From Amaricoccus sp047275745 (GTDB taxonomy: Bacteria > Pseudomonadota > Alphaproteobacteria > Rhodobacterales > Rhodobacteraceae), in the NCBI RefSeq assembly GCF_047275745.1, contig NZ_JBKQWU010000011.1, forward strand, positions 1-64,000: a stretch of 64,000 nucleotides of DNA, written 5' to 3'. The position numbers and the translations under genes were made by a program. Within the stretch, counting starts at the first letter, position 1, and the number at the start of each line of letters is the position of its first letter. The notes beneath the pieces were generated by a model. It did not search any database and was not told the DNA's origin. It saw nothing but the letters and a program-made list of their open reading frames with translations. Of this stretch, positions 16,303 through 24,445 are shown piece after piece.

Positions 16303-17826
16303 ATGCCCCTCGAATCCCCCCTGACTTCGAGAGCGCCCCGCTCAGGGGATGATGATGCGAGGCTTCGGACCATCACCGACGCCCTCCCGGTCGGAATCGC
16401 CTATGTCGATCAGGACAAGTACTACCGTTTCGCCAACCAGCGCTTCGCCGCGGCCTATGGACTTTCGGTCGAAGCGATCGTCGGCAAGCACGCGGACGAA
16501 TTCATCTGGCGCGACGCGATGGAGCTTGGCGATCCGTTCTTCACCGCCGCCCATTCGGGCGAGGCGGTGGACTTCACGCATCCCGCGCGCCACGCCGACG
16601 GAAGACTGCTGACCGTCCGCACCTTCCTGCGCCCCGATATCGGCGCGGACGGAACCGTGCACGGCTTCTATGTCTGGTCGATCAACATCACCAAGCAGAA
16701 ATCGGCGGAGGCGGCGCTCCTGCAGGCGCAGAAGATGGACGCGGTCGGTCAGCTCGCGAGCGGGATCGCGCATGATTTCAACAATCTCCTGGCGATCATT
16801 CTTGGAAACCTGCTGCCGCTCCGCGACGGGGACCTGGACGCCGCGCTGCTCGAGGACTATATCGAGCCCGCGATCCGCGCCTCCGAACAGGGCGCGAAGC
16901 TCACGGCGCAGTTGCTCGCGATCGCGCGCCGCCAGCCGCTCCGGCCGGAGCGCGTCGATGTCGAGGAATGCGTCGACAACCTGCTGAAACTCATGCGCCG
17001 CACGCTGCCGCCCTCGATCGGCCTCTCGCTCGACCGGAGGGGGTCGCCCGCGCCGCTTCATATCGACCGGGCGCAGTTCGAGACCGTGCTCATGAACCTC
17101 TGCCTCAACGCGCGCGACGCGATGCCCGAGGGTGGCGATATCCGGGTCGAGATCGACTATCCATCCGCCCCCGAGGAGGCCGACGAGGGCCGCCAGGTCC
17201 GGATCGTCGTGGCGGATACCGGTTCGGGCATGGACCCGGCCACGGCGGCGCAGATCTTCGAACCGTTCTTCACCACGAAGGGCACCGGCAAGGGGACGGG
17301 GCTCGGTCTCAGCATGGTCTGGGGATTCGTGCGACAGTCCCGCGGGACGATCGACGTGGAGAGCGCGCCGGGCGCGGGCACGCGGTTCACGATCCGCCTG
17401 CCGGCGGCGCCGGAAGTCCCGGCGGACACCCGACCGGCCGGGACGCCGGCCGCGGGCCGCGGCCTCGTCCTGGTGGTCGATGACAATCACGACCTGCGCC
17501 AGACGCTCTGCCGCCAGTTGACGCGGCTCGGCTATTCGGTGCTCGACGCCGAGAACGGCGAGGAGGCGCTGGAGCTTGTCGAGGGGGTGACCGAGTTGCG
17601 CGCCCTCATCAGCGACGTGGTGATGCCCGGCATGTCGGGCTTCATGCTCGCGCGCACCGCCCAGCGCTTGCGCCCCGACCTCAGAATCGTCCTAATGACC
17701 GGATACGATGGCGCCGCCCAGGCGGATCGGGAAGGACTTGCCCTGCCCGTCCTGGCGAAGCCCTTCGACCCCCGAGCGCTGGTCCGCGCGATCGAGGCGG
17801 GCGGGGAGGACAACGGACCGGCCTGA
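16303..17826 (+). CDS. PAS-containing hybrid histidine kinase
   Basis: The 507-residue cytoplasmic kinase starts at ATG 16303, behind CGGAGA. Order of domains: PAS (about 20-135, PVGIAYVDQDKYYRFANQRF), HisKA (QKMDAVGQLASGIAHDFNNL, about 142-162, with the phospho-accepting His near 156), HATPase_c (NLCLNARDAMPEGG and GTGKGTGLGLSMVWGF) and a C-terminal receiver (VLVVDDNHDLR to LAKPFDP, phospho-accepting Asp about 438). There are no transmembrane segments, so the signal is probably intracellular and read by the PAS domain. The OmpR-type regulator gene begins 23 bp downstream, so the pair is very likely a phosphorelay. The TRAP operon converges on them. Confidence 0.93.
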   Translation: MPLESPLTSRAPRSGDDDARLRTITDALPVGIAYVDQDKYYRFANQRFAAAYGLSVEAIVGKHADEFIWRDAMELGDPFFTAAHSGEAVDFTHPARHADGRLLTVRTFLRPDIGADGTVHGFYVWSINITKQKSAEAALLQAQKMDAVGQLASGIAHDFNNLLAIILGNLLPLRDGDLDAALLEDYIEPAIRASEQGAKLTAQLLAIARRQPLRPERVDVEECVDNLLKLMRRTLPPSIGLSLDRRGSPAPLHIDRAQFETVLMNLCLNARDAMPEGGDIRVEIDYPSAPEEADEGRQVRIVVADTGSGMDPATAAQIFEPFFTTKGTGKGTGLGLSMVWGFVRQSRGTIDVESAPGAGTRFTIRLPAAPEVPADTRPAGTPAAGRGLVLVVDDNHDLRQTLCRQLTRLGYSVLDAENGEEALELVEGVTELRALISDVVMPGMSGFMLARTAQRLRPDLRIVLMTGYDGAAQADREGLALPVLAKPFDPRALVRAIEAGGEDNGPA

Positions 17827-17849
17827 GCCGGCGGGGGGAGGAATACGAC

Positions 17850-18590
17850 ATGGCCACGGCGCGTCCACTCGTGCTGGTGCTCGAAGACGACGCCGACCTC
17901 GCCGCGACACTGACCCGGACCTTTCGCGAGCATGGGTTCGACGCCGAATCGCTCGGACTCGTACGCGACCTGGAACGGCGGCTGACCCAGGTGCGGCCGG
18001 CGATCTGCATTCTCGACATGAACCTGCCGGACGGGCCGAGCCTCGACGTGATCGGCCGCCGGCTGAAGGCCGACGCGATCCCCGCGATCGCGATGAGCGG
18101 GGTCTGGACCGAGGTCTCCGACCGGGTACTCGGGCTCGAGATGGGGGCGGATGATTACCTGCTGAAACCGGTCGATCCGCGCGAACTGGTCGCGCGCGTG
18201 CGCGCCGTGCTGCGCCGGTCGGAGAACGCCGTGGTGGCGGAGGCGACCGTGGCGCGGTTCGGCGGCTGGACCGCCGATTTCCGCGCGCATCGCCTGATCG
18301 CGCCCGACGCCACCGAGGTCGAGCTCAGCGCGAGCGAGGTCCGGCTGCTGCGCGCCCTCGCCGCCCGCCCGCGCCGGGTCCAGACGCGCGAGTCGCTCAT
18401 GGAGGGCGAGGACGGGACCGGCGCCATCGCCTTCGACCGGAGCATCGATGTGCGCGTCTCGCGACTGCGCGCCAAGCTCCGGGAGGACCCGCGCAACCCC
18501 AGGATCATCAAGACGATCTACGGCGCCGGATACATGTTCGCCCCGAGCGTGGACTGGAGTCACGACGACGGTGGAGGCGGGGAAAGCTAG
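17850..18590 (+). CDS. OmpR-family response regulator
   Basis: The 246-residue protein has an N-terminal receiver (LEDDADL, acidic pocket about 12-14; phospho-acceptor D56 in CILDMNLPDG; LLKPVD with the conserved Lys near 106) and a C-terminal winged helix (about 135-235, ending IKTIYGAGYMF, the usual Trans_reg_C signature). It should be phosphorylated by the kinase just upstream and regulate transcription. Its last codons overlap, tail to tail, the end of the TRAP dctM gene by 4 bp, so the two transcription units face each other. The TRAP operon is the obvious candidate target, but this is an inference. Confidence 0.93.
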   Translation: MATARPLVLVLEDDADLAATLTRTFREHGFDAESLGLVRDLERRLTQVRPAICILDMNLPDGPSLDVIGRRLKADAIPAIAMSGVWTEVSDRVLGLEMGADDYLLKPVDPRELVARVRAVLRRSENAVVAEATVARFGGWTADFRAHRLIAPDATEVELSASEVRLLRALAARPRRVQTRESLMEGEDGTGAIAFDRSIDVRVSRLRAKLREDPRNPRIIKTIYGAGYMFAPSVDWSHDDGGGGES

Positions 18591-19906
18591 CCGAACAGCC
18601 TGACGAGTCCCAGCGTGAGGATCGGAAAGGCGATCAGCACCGCGATCCGGATGATATCGCTGATCAGGAACGGGAGCACGCCGCGGAAACTCTCCGTCAT
18701 CGGAACGTCGCGCGCCATCCCGTTGATGACGAAGACATTCATGCCGACCGGGGGCGTGATCAACCCGACCTCCACCACGACGACGGCGAGGATGCCGAAC
18801 CAGATCAGCGTATCCTCCCGCGGCATCCCGAAGTCGAGGCCTCCGATGATCGGGTAAAAGATCGGGATCGTCAGCAGCAACATCGACATCGAATCCATCA
18901 CGCAGCCGAGCGCGAGATAGAGCAGCAGCATCGCAAGCAGCACCCACATCGGCGACAGGCCGGAGTCCGAGATCGCCGTCGCGGCCAGCATCGGCGTCCG
19001 GGTCTGGGCGAGGAAGGCGTTGAAGGTCTCGGCGCCGAGCAGGATCAGAAAGATCATCGCCGAGGTGCCGGCCGTGCCGCGCAGGCAGGCGAGCACCCCC
19101 GGAAGCCGCATGCCGCCGCGCAGGACCGCGAGCACGCCGGTCCCGAAGGCGCCGACCGCCGCCGCCTCGGTCGGAGTGAACCAGCCGCGGTACATGCCGA
19201 CGATGACCAGCGCGAAGATCAGCGCCAGCGGCCAGGTCTCCCTGAGCGTGACCAGCCGCTCGCGCCAGGACGCGCGCGGCCCCGCCGGCGCCTCGTCCGG
19301 CCAGATCCGCGCGTAGATCGCGACGGCGGCGATATAGCCCGCGGCGGCGAGCACCCCCGGAACCATGGCGGCGACGAACATCTTCGCGATGTTCTGCTCC
19401 GCCATCAGCGCGTACAGCACAAGGATGACCGAGGGCGGGATCAGGATGCCGAGCGTGCCGCCCGCCGCGAGCGATCCCGTGGAGAGCGCGCCCGAATAGC
19501 GGTGCCGCCGCATCTCCGGCAGGGCGACGCGGGCCATGGTCGCGGCCGTGGCGAGCGAACTGCCGCAGATCGCGCCGAAGGCGGCGCAGCCGCCGATCGA
19601 GGCCATCGCAAGCCCGCCCCGCCTGTGACCGAGGAACGCCGCCGCGGTCCGGTAGAGCGCGCGGCTCATCCCCGCCTGGGTCGCGAACTCGCCCATCAGC
19701 ACGAAGAGCGGGATCACCGACAGCGAATAGGTCGAGAACTGGTAGTAGGTCGAGGTCTTCAGGAAGGCGAGCAGCGGCGTGAAGCCGGAGTAGAGCCCGT
19801 AGCCGCCAATCCCCACGGCCAGCATCGCGACACCTATCGGCACCCGGATCGCCATGAGCGCGAGGAGCGCGGCGAATCCCGTCAGCCCGGCGGCGATCCC
19901 GCTCAT
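18587..19906 (-). CDS. dctM: TRAP transporter large permease (DctM)
   Basis: The 439-residue protein has about 12 hydrophobic segments and DctM-family signatures such as AICGSSLATAATM (about 115-128), LAAGGTLGILIPPSVILVLY (about 148-167) and GLITPPVGMNVFVINGMA near 372-389. It forms the ion-coupled transport channel of a tripartite ATP-independent transporter. ATG 19906 overlaps the dctQ stop by ATGA, so translation is coupled. The 3-prime end overlaps the convergent response regulator gene by 4 bp. Confidence 0.94.
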   Translation of the reverse strand: MSGIAAGLTGFAALLALMAIRVPIGVAMLAVGIGGYGLYSGFTPLLAFLKTSTYYQFSTYSLSVIPLFVLMGEFATQAGMSRALYRTAAAFLGHRRGGLAMASIGGCAAFGAICGSSLATAATMARVALPEMRRHRYSGALSTGSLAAGGTLGILIPPSVILVLYALMAEQNIAKMFVAAMVPGVLAAAGYIAAVAIYARIWPDEAPAGPRASWRERLVTLRETWPLALIFALVIVGMYRGWFTPTEAAAVGAFGTGVLAVLRGGMRLPGVLACLRGTAGTSAMIFLILLGAETFNAFLAQTRTPMLAATAISDSGLSPMWVLLAMLLLYLALGCVMDSMSMLLLTIPIFYPIIGGLDFGMPREDTLIWFGILAVVVVEVGLITPPVGMNVFVINGMARDVPMTESFRGVLPFLISDIIRIAVLIAFPILTLGLVRLFG

Positions 19907-20436
19907 GCCCGCGCCGCCCGCAGATGGCCGATCATCGTCGCGGCGCAGCTGAGCGTCAGAAGCGCCATCGCGGGCAGGACGACGATGAAGCTCCACCAGA
20001 TCGGAATCCGCAGCACCATCGACTGTTCGCCATAAAGCCGCATCTCCATGCCGCCATGAACCAGCCGCCAGAGGAGGAGCGCCGCGATCAGCAGATAGAT
20101 GAGATCTCCGAGGGCTTCGAGGAGATGGTTCACGCGCGGGCCCGAACGCTGGGTGAAGAAATCGACCAGCACGTTGCCACCGGTGATCTGGCACCACGGC
20201 AGGAAGCAGAAGATGGTCACCGCGCTGGCGATCTCCACCAGTTCGAAATCGCCGGGGATCGGACGGCCGACGACGCCGCGGAGCGTCACGCTGGCGACGA
20301 TGACGAACATCATCGCCAGCAGTGTGAGGCCCCCCAGCCCCGCGAAGACGCGGGCGAGGACGGCGATCCAGTTCGGGACCGGCACGCGATGCGCGTGCTC
20401 GGTCGGGCTGTCCGGTTCGACCATACCGTCCTCCAT
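19903..20436 (-). CDS. dctQ: TRAP transporter small permease (DctQ)
   Basis: The 177-residue protein has four hydrophobic segments (about 24-46, 65-83, 105-125 and 146-168) and the DctQ-family core LRGVVGRPIPGDFELVEIASA. It is the small membrane subunit that pairs with DctM. Order P-Q-M with an 11-bp gap after dctP and a 4-bp overlap with dctM is the classic TRAP operon. ATG 20436 is used. A second Met lies four codons on. Confidence 0.92.
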   Translation of the reverse strand: MEDGMVEPDSPTEHAHRVPVPNWIAVLARVFAGLGGLTLLAMMFVIVASVTLRGVVGRPIPGDFELVEIASAVTIFCFLPWCQITGGNVLVDFFTQRSGPRVNHLLEALGDLIYLLIAALLLWRLVHGGMEMRLYGEQSMVLRIPIWWSFIVVLPAMALLTLSCAATMIGHLRAARA

Positions 20437-20447
20437 GTCTCGCCTGC

Positions 20448-21473
20448 TCAGCTGCCTCCGGCCGCGTTCAGCATCGCGCGTGCGTCCTCGAGCATCGTGG
20501 CGCCATCATGTCCGGCTCCTTCCATCGCCGCGACCCAGGCATTTACCACCGGCCGCGTCGCCTCGACCCAGGCCGCGACATCGGCCTCGGGGACTAGATG
20601 GACCGTACCGCCGGCGTCGAGCGCCTTCTGGCGCTCGGTCGCCTCGGCCTCGTCGAGCACCCGGCCGGCGATCTCGGCGAGGGCCGCGCCGGAATTGGCG
20701 TCGACCACCGCCTTCAGGTCATCGGGCAGGCCCTCGTAGACCGCCCGGTTCATCACCAGCGCCATGACCGAAGTCGCCATGCCGCCGTTCTCCTCGCCGA
20801 ATTCCGTATGATCCTTCGCCATCGTCTCGATACGGAGCGAGCCGAAGACCTCCCAGGGAACCACCGCGCCGTCGATCACGCCCGTCGTCAGCGCCTGCGG
20901 CACTTCCGGCACCGGCATGCCGACCGCGGTCGCGCCGAGCGCGTTCAGCCCGTCGGTCATCGGACGCGAGGGCGCGCGGATCTTCAACCCGCCGAGATCG
21001 CCGAGGCTCGCGACCGCCTTGTCCCGCGTGTGGATCTTGTAGGCCGCGGGCGCGTGCAGCACGAGCGGATGCACGCTCGAAAGCTCGTCGGCGAGGTACT
21101 TGGCCTGAAACCGCTGCAGCGCGTTCGTCGTCTCGGCCGCCGTTCCGGCCATGAACGGCAGTTCGAAGACCTCGGCGATCGGGAACCGCCCGGGCGTGTA
21201 GCCGAGAAGCGTCCAGGCCACGTCCACGATCCCGTCGCGCGCCTGGTCGAAAAGCTGCGGCGGCTTGCCGCCGAGCTGCATCGCCGGGTAGATCTCGACG
21301 TCGATCCTGCCGCCCGACTGTTCCTCCACGGCGGCCGCCCAGGGCTCCAGCAAACCCGTCTGGACGGGCGCCTCGGCGGAGAGGAAATGGTGCAGGCGCA
21401 GCGTGACATCCTGGGCCGCGGCGCCCCCCGCCGTCGCGACGGCGGCGATGGCGGCGAACATGATCGTCTTCAT
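20448..21473 (-). CDS. dctP: TRAP transporter periplasmic solute-binding protein (DctP)
   Basis: The 341-residue precursor starts at ATG 21473, preceded by AAGGAGGATC. It has a Sec signal peptide (MKTIMFAAIAAVATAGGAAAQ, cleavage about residue 21). The mature protein has DctP-family features: LRLHHFLSAEAP, YPAMQLGGKPPQLFDQARDG (the conserved region around the ligand Arg), GLKIRAPSRPMTDGLNALGA with the ligand-contacting Arg, and PVPEVPQALTTGVIDGAV. It should capture an organic anion in the periplasm and pass it to DctQM. The ligand cannot be assigned from motifs. It is first in a dctPQM operon that converges on a two-component system. Confidence 0.93.
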   Translation of the reverse strand: MKTIMFAAIAAVATAGGAAAQDVTLRLHHFLSAEAPVQTGLLEPWAAAVEEQSGGRIDVEIYPAMQLGGKPPQLFDQARDGIVDVAWTLLGYTPGRFPIAEVFELPFMAGTAAETTNALQRFQAKYLADELSSVHPLVLHAPAAYKIHTRDKAVASLGDLGGLKIRAPSRPMTDGLNALGATAVGMPVPEVPQALTTGVIDGAVVPWEVFGSLRIETMAKDHTEFGEENGGMATSVMALVMNRAVYEGLPDDLKAVVDANSGAALAEIAGRVLDEAEATERQKALDAGGTVHLVPEADVAAWVEATRPVVNAWVAAMEGAGHDGATMLEDARAMLNAAGGS

Positions 21474-21716
21474 GGGTCTGATCCTCCTTGAGCGCGAACC
21501 GCACGGCCGGAACGCACGGCCGATCGCCGATGCGCGGCGAGTTTTCTTTCCTGGCGCGGGTTCGGGACATCCCGGCGGAACGCGGTCCGCACGGCCAGGC
21601 CAATGGTCGGACATGCGAATCCCTCCCCGGTCTCGTTTCGGGGAGCATCACACCAGAACGCACGGATTTGAAAGTGTCTTGAGCGGGAGCCGCGCGAACC
21701 GACGGCTGCGTCACGC
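21474..21716. promoter_or_regulatory. Promoter region of the TRAP operon
   Basis: Together with the terminator to its right this gap is about 300 bp and holds no gene-like frame. The Shine-Dalgarno of dctP is at its left edge. Promoter elements for dctPQM should lie here, but none can be assigned reliably. CACGGCC occurs twice near 21500-21520 and could be part of an operator. Confidence 0.35.
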
Positions 21717-21748
21717 GAAAAGGGCCAGCCGGAATTCCGGCTGACCCT
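21717..21748 (-). terminator. Rho-independent terminator after the SqdB-like gene
   Basis: On the minus strand a 10-bp stem (GGTCAGCCGG / CCGGCTGGCC with AATT loop, one G-T pair) is followed directly by TTTT, about 35 bp past the epimerase stop. This is a strong intrinsic terminator. Confidence 0.85.
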
Positions 21749-21780
21749 CGCATTCAATCTCGGACCCGCGACCTGGGCCG

Positions 21781-22995
21781 TCAGGCACCCCGGGCGGCGA
21801 AGGAGCCCGGCTCGTCCTGCGCCGCGCCACCGATCCAGTCGTGTTTCGGCTCGACGCAGGACACGCGGATCGCATCGCGCTGCTCCGCCAGAACCTCCAG
21901 GCTGCGCGCGATGGCAAGCCGCATCGGCAGCGGCTCGGGCAGGGTCGCGAGATAGCGCGTCTCGACCGAATAGTCATGCGCGACGCCATCCTCGAACCGC
22001 GGATTGTAGCGGTTGCGCGAGACCCGGACGTTGAGGCCGAGCCGGTTGCCTTCGAGCCGCACCATCTCCGCCAGTTCGTTGATCGCGTAGACCTTCGGGC
22101 AGTTGTTGATGATGCGATGGCTTCCCGGCGCGCAGGGCGCATCGGCGAGCGAGACCAGGGCGCCGATGCAGTGTTCGAGCGTCATGATGCCCGAGGTCTG
22201 CGTGCCGAGCCCGTAGACGGTGAGCGGCAGGCCGGCGAGCGCCTGAACGCAGAAGCGGTTCAGCACCGTGCCGAGCACCTCGTCATAGTCGAAGCGGGTA
22301 TGCAGGCGCTCGTCGGTCATCGTCCGCTCGGTCATCGCGCCGAAGACGGTCGACTGCATCACATCGGTGATCCTGAGCCCCCATTTGCGCGCGGCGAGGC
22401 CGGCGAAATTGCCGTCATTGATCTTGGTGATGTGATAGAAGTCGTCGCTCGCCCGCGGGAAGGGCATCGGCGCGGCGGAGGTCTTGCCGCCGCAAGACAT
22501 GACCGCGTTGCCTTCCGGAATGTCGAGGCCCGCCTTGGCATAGGCCCCGAAACTGCCGAGCTTCACGATATGGCAGTCCGGGTGATGTTCCTTCACCAGC
22601 CAGATCAGGTTCAGGAACCCGACCTCGTTGTTGGTGACGGTCTCGATGCATTCTTTGAGCCCGAGCATCGAATAGGGCGCCGCGCGCTGATGGGCGAGGT
22701 GATAGATGACCTCGGGGCGGATCGACGCCATGAAAGCGGTCATCTGGTCGGGATCGGCCGAGTCGAGTTCGACATGGGAAAGGTTGTCGAGCCCGAAGAC
22801 CTCCCGATAGGCCGCGATCCGCTCCGGCAACGGCCGGATCGGCAGGAGCGAGCCCGCTCCGAGGCCCTCCGCGTGCCGGCGTGTAAGATAATTGTCGACG
22901 ATCAGAACCTTCGCGCGGGGACGCGAGGTCGCCAGCTCGAGCGCCAGCGGCCAGCCTATGTAGCCGTCCCCTCCGAAAACAACGATATCAGCCAT
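21781..22995 (-). CDS. sqdB: NAD-dependent epimerase, SqdB-like (UDP-sulfoquinovose synthase family)
   Basis: The 404-residue extended short-chain dehydrogenase binds NAD through GGDGYIGW (8-15). The SqdB hallmark AHQRAAPYSM (about 101-110) is present, as are LGSFGAY (147-152, Ser148 where SqdB has Thr), DDFYHITK with the catalytic Tyr187 and Lys191, FDYDEVLGTVLNRF and PLTVYGLGTQTSGI. SqdB makes UDP-sulfoquinovose from UDP-glucose and sulfite for the sulfolipid SQDG. The Ser for Thr change and the absence of sqdA/C/D partners nearby mean that a related sugar-nucleotide reaction is possible. It is a single-gene unit with its own terminator, and it may also serve surface-polysaccharide synthesis. 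Confidence 0.72.
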   Translation of the reverse strand: MADIVVFGGDGYIGWPLALELATSRPRAKVLIVDNYLTRRHAEGLGAGSLLPIRPLPERIAAYREVFGLDNLSHVELDSADPDQMTAFMASIRPEVIYHLAHQRAAPYSMLGLKECIETVTNNEVGFLNLIWLVKEHHPDCHIVKLGSFGAYAKAGLDIPEGNAVMSCGGKTSAAPMPFPRASDDFYHITKINDGNFAGLAARKWGLRITDVMQSTVFGAMTERTMTDERLHTRFDYDEVLGTVLNRFCVQALAGLPLTVYGLGTQTSGIMTLEHCIGALVSLADAPCAPGSHRIINNCPKVYAINELAEMVRLEGNRLGLNVRVSRNRYNPRFEDGVAHDYSVETRYLATLPEPLPMRLAIARSLEVLAEQRDAIRVSCVEPKHDWIGGAAQDEPGSFAARGA

Positions 22996-23544
22996 TTGCC
23001 ACCCAATCCCCTTCGCCGGCGATGCGCCGGCACCCTCGCAATGAACCGCGCATCGGCTGCTCCCATGGAGCGATGGGCGTGTTCGGACCTCGTTCCGCGC
23101 GGAAGATTCTCGCGCCCGCGCGCCGATTTCGGGGACGTTTCCGGCCTGGAACCTCCGGGCCGAAGGGCCCGACTCCCGGTGAACCGATTTGCGAATGAGC
23201 GACCGGGACCCTTCGATCCGCCGGTATCCCTCGCCGCGCCGCGCGCCGTCTGGACACGGCGGCCGCGCATCGTCGGTGCGCGCGACATTCCCCCGGAAGA
23301 CCGATGAAATGCTCGCCGTTCTGGCACGCCACCCGCGACCGCCCCCGCATGCAACCTGACGCTGAAACCGTTGAAGTTTCGTGTATGCGCCACGAAATGG
23401 CGCCGCGTCGGCCCCGACTCCGATGCGCGCGGCGCGAAAGGCCGGGCGTTGACCGGCACGGCGTTTTCGCCCATGCCATCGGCGCGGCCGAGCCCGGCAA
23501 GCCCGGATCGGCGGTCACGGAACTATCGCGGGGGAGAGACACGA
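22996..23544. promoter_or_regulatory. Divergent intergenic region with a perfect inverted repeat
   Basis: About 550 bp separate the SqdB-like gene (minus) from proC (plus). No convincing gene was found. A perfect inverted repeat, TTTCGTG-TATGCGC-CACGAAA (23377-23397), lies about 380 bp from the epimerase start and 148 bp before proC. It has the size of a dimeric-regulator operator. The two genes probably share this region for their promoters. Confidence 0.45.
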
Positions 23545-24348
23545 ATGACGATCCGCCTTCTGCTCGTCGGCTGCGGCAACATGGGCCATGCGATGCTGGC
23601 GGGCTGGATGAACATGCCCGACGCACCCGAGGTGACGGTCGTCGAACCGGCCGATGCGCTCAGGGAAAGGGCCGCGGCCACGGGGGCCGTCGCGGTCGCC
23701 TCGGCGGCGGAGCTCCCGGCGGATTTCGCACCCGAGGCGGTGATCCTCGCGGTGAAGCCGCAGATGATGGGAAAGGTGCTTCCCGATTACGCGCGGTTCG
23801 GGGAGGCGTGTTTCGTCTCGATCGCCGCCGGAACGACGATGGCGGCGCTGACCGGGGGGCTCGGCGAGGCGGCCATCGTGCGCTGCATGCCGAACACCCC
23901 GGCGGCGATCGGCCGGGGCGTCTTCGGCTTCACCGCGAACGACCGGACGACGCCGGAGCAGCGCGCGCTCGTGCGCCGGCTGCTGGAGCCGGCGGGCACG
24001 GTCTTCGAAGTCGGGGACGAGGCGATGATCGACCGGATCACCGCCGTCTCGGGCTCCGGCCCCGCCTATCTCTTCCATTTCATCGAGGCGCTGGCCGCCG
24101 CGGCGAAGGCGATCGGCCTGCCCGATGACGTGGCCGTCGAGGCGGCGCGCCAGACCGTCTTCGGCGCGGCGGCGCTGGCGGAATCGTCTCCCGAGGATGC
24201 CGAGACGCTGCGAAAGGCGGTGACGAGCCCCGGCGGCACCACCGCCGCCGCGCTCGGTGTGTTGATGGAAGACGACCGCCTGACGCGGCTGATGACCCAG
24301 GCGGTCGAGGCGGCCTTCGTTCGCGCAGAAGAGCTGGGCCGGGACTGA
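23545..24348 (+). CDS. proC: Pyrroline-5-carboxylate reductase
   Basis: The 267-residue enzyme makes proline from pyrroline-5-carboxylate with NAD(P)H. It has the Rossmann motif VGCGNMGHAML (about 8-18), LAVKPQMM (about 71-78), VRCMPNTPAAIGRG (about 114-127) and the family signature ITAVSGSGPAYLFHFIEAL (about 166-184), followed by TSPGGTTAAALGVL. Length is normal. ATG 23545 has GGGGAGAG about 7 nt upstream. It is monocistronic as far as can be seen. Confidence 0.95.
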   Translation: MTIRLLLVGCGNMGHAMLAGWMNMPDAPEVTVVEPADALRERAAATGAVAVASAAELPADFAPEAVILAVKPQMMGKVLPDYARFGEACFVSIAAGTTMAALTGGLGEAAIVRCMPNTPAAIGRGVFGFTANDRTTPEQRALVRRLLEPAGTVFEVGDEAMIDRITAVSGSGPAYLFHFIEALAAAAKAIGLPDDVAVEAARQTVFGAAALAESSPEDAETLRKAVTSPGGTTAAALGVLMEDDRLTRLMTQAVEAAFVRAEELGRD

Positions 24349-24445
24349 GGTCTTCGGGGCCGAGCGTGGCCACGGCTGAGCGTGTCCGCGGCCGGGTGGC
24401 GCGGGTGGGTTTTGGGCGCGGGTTGGTTGCGCGCCCCTGCCCCTC

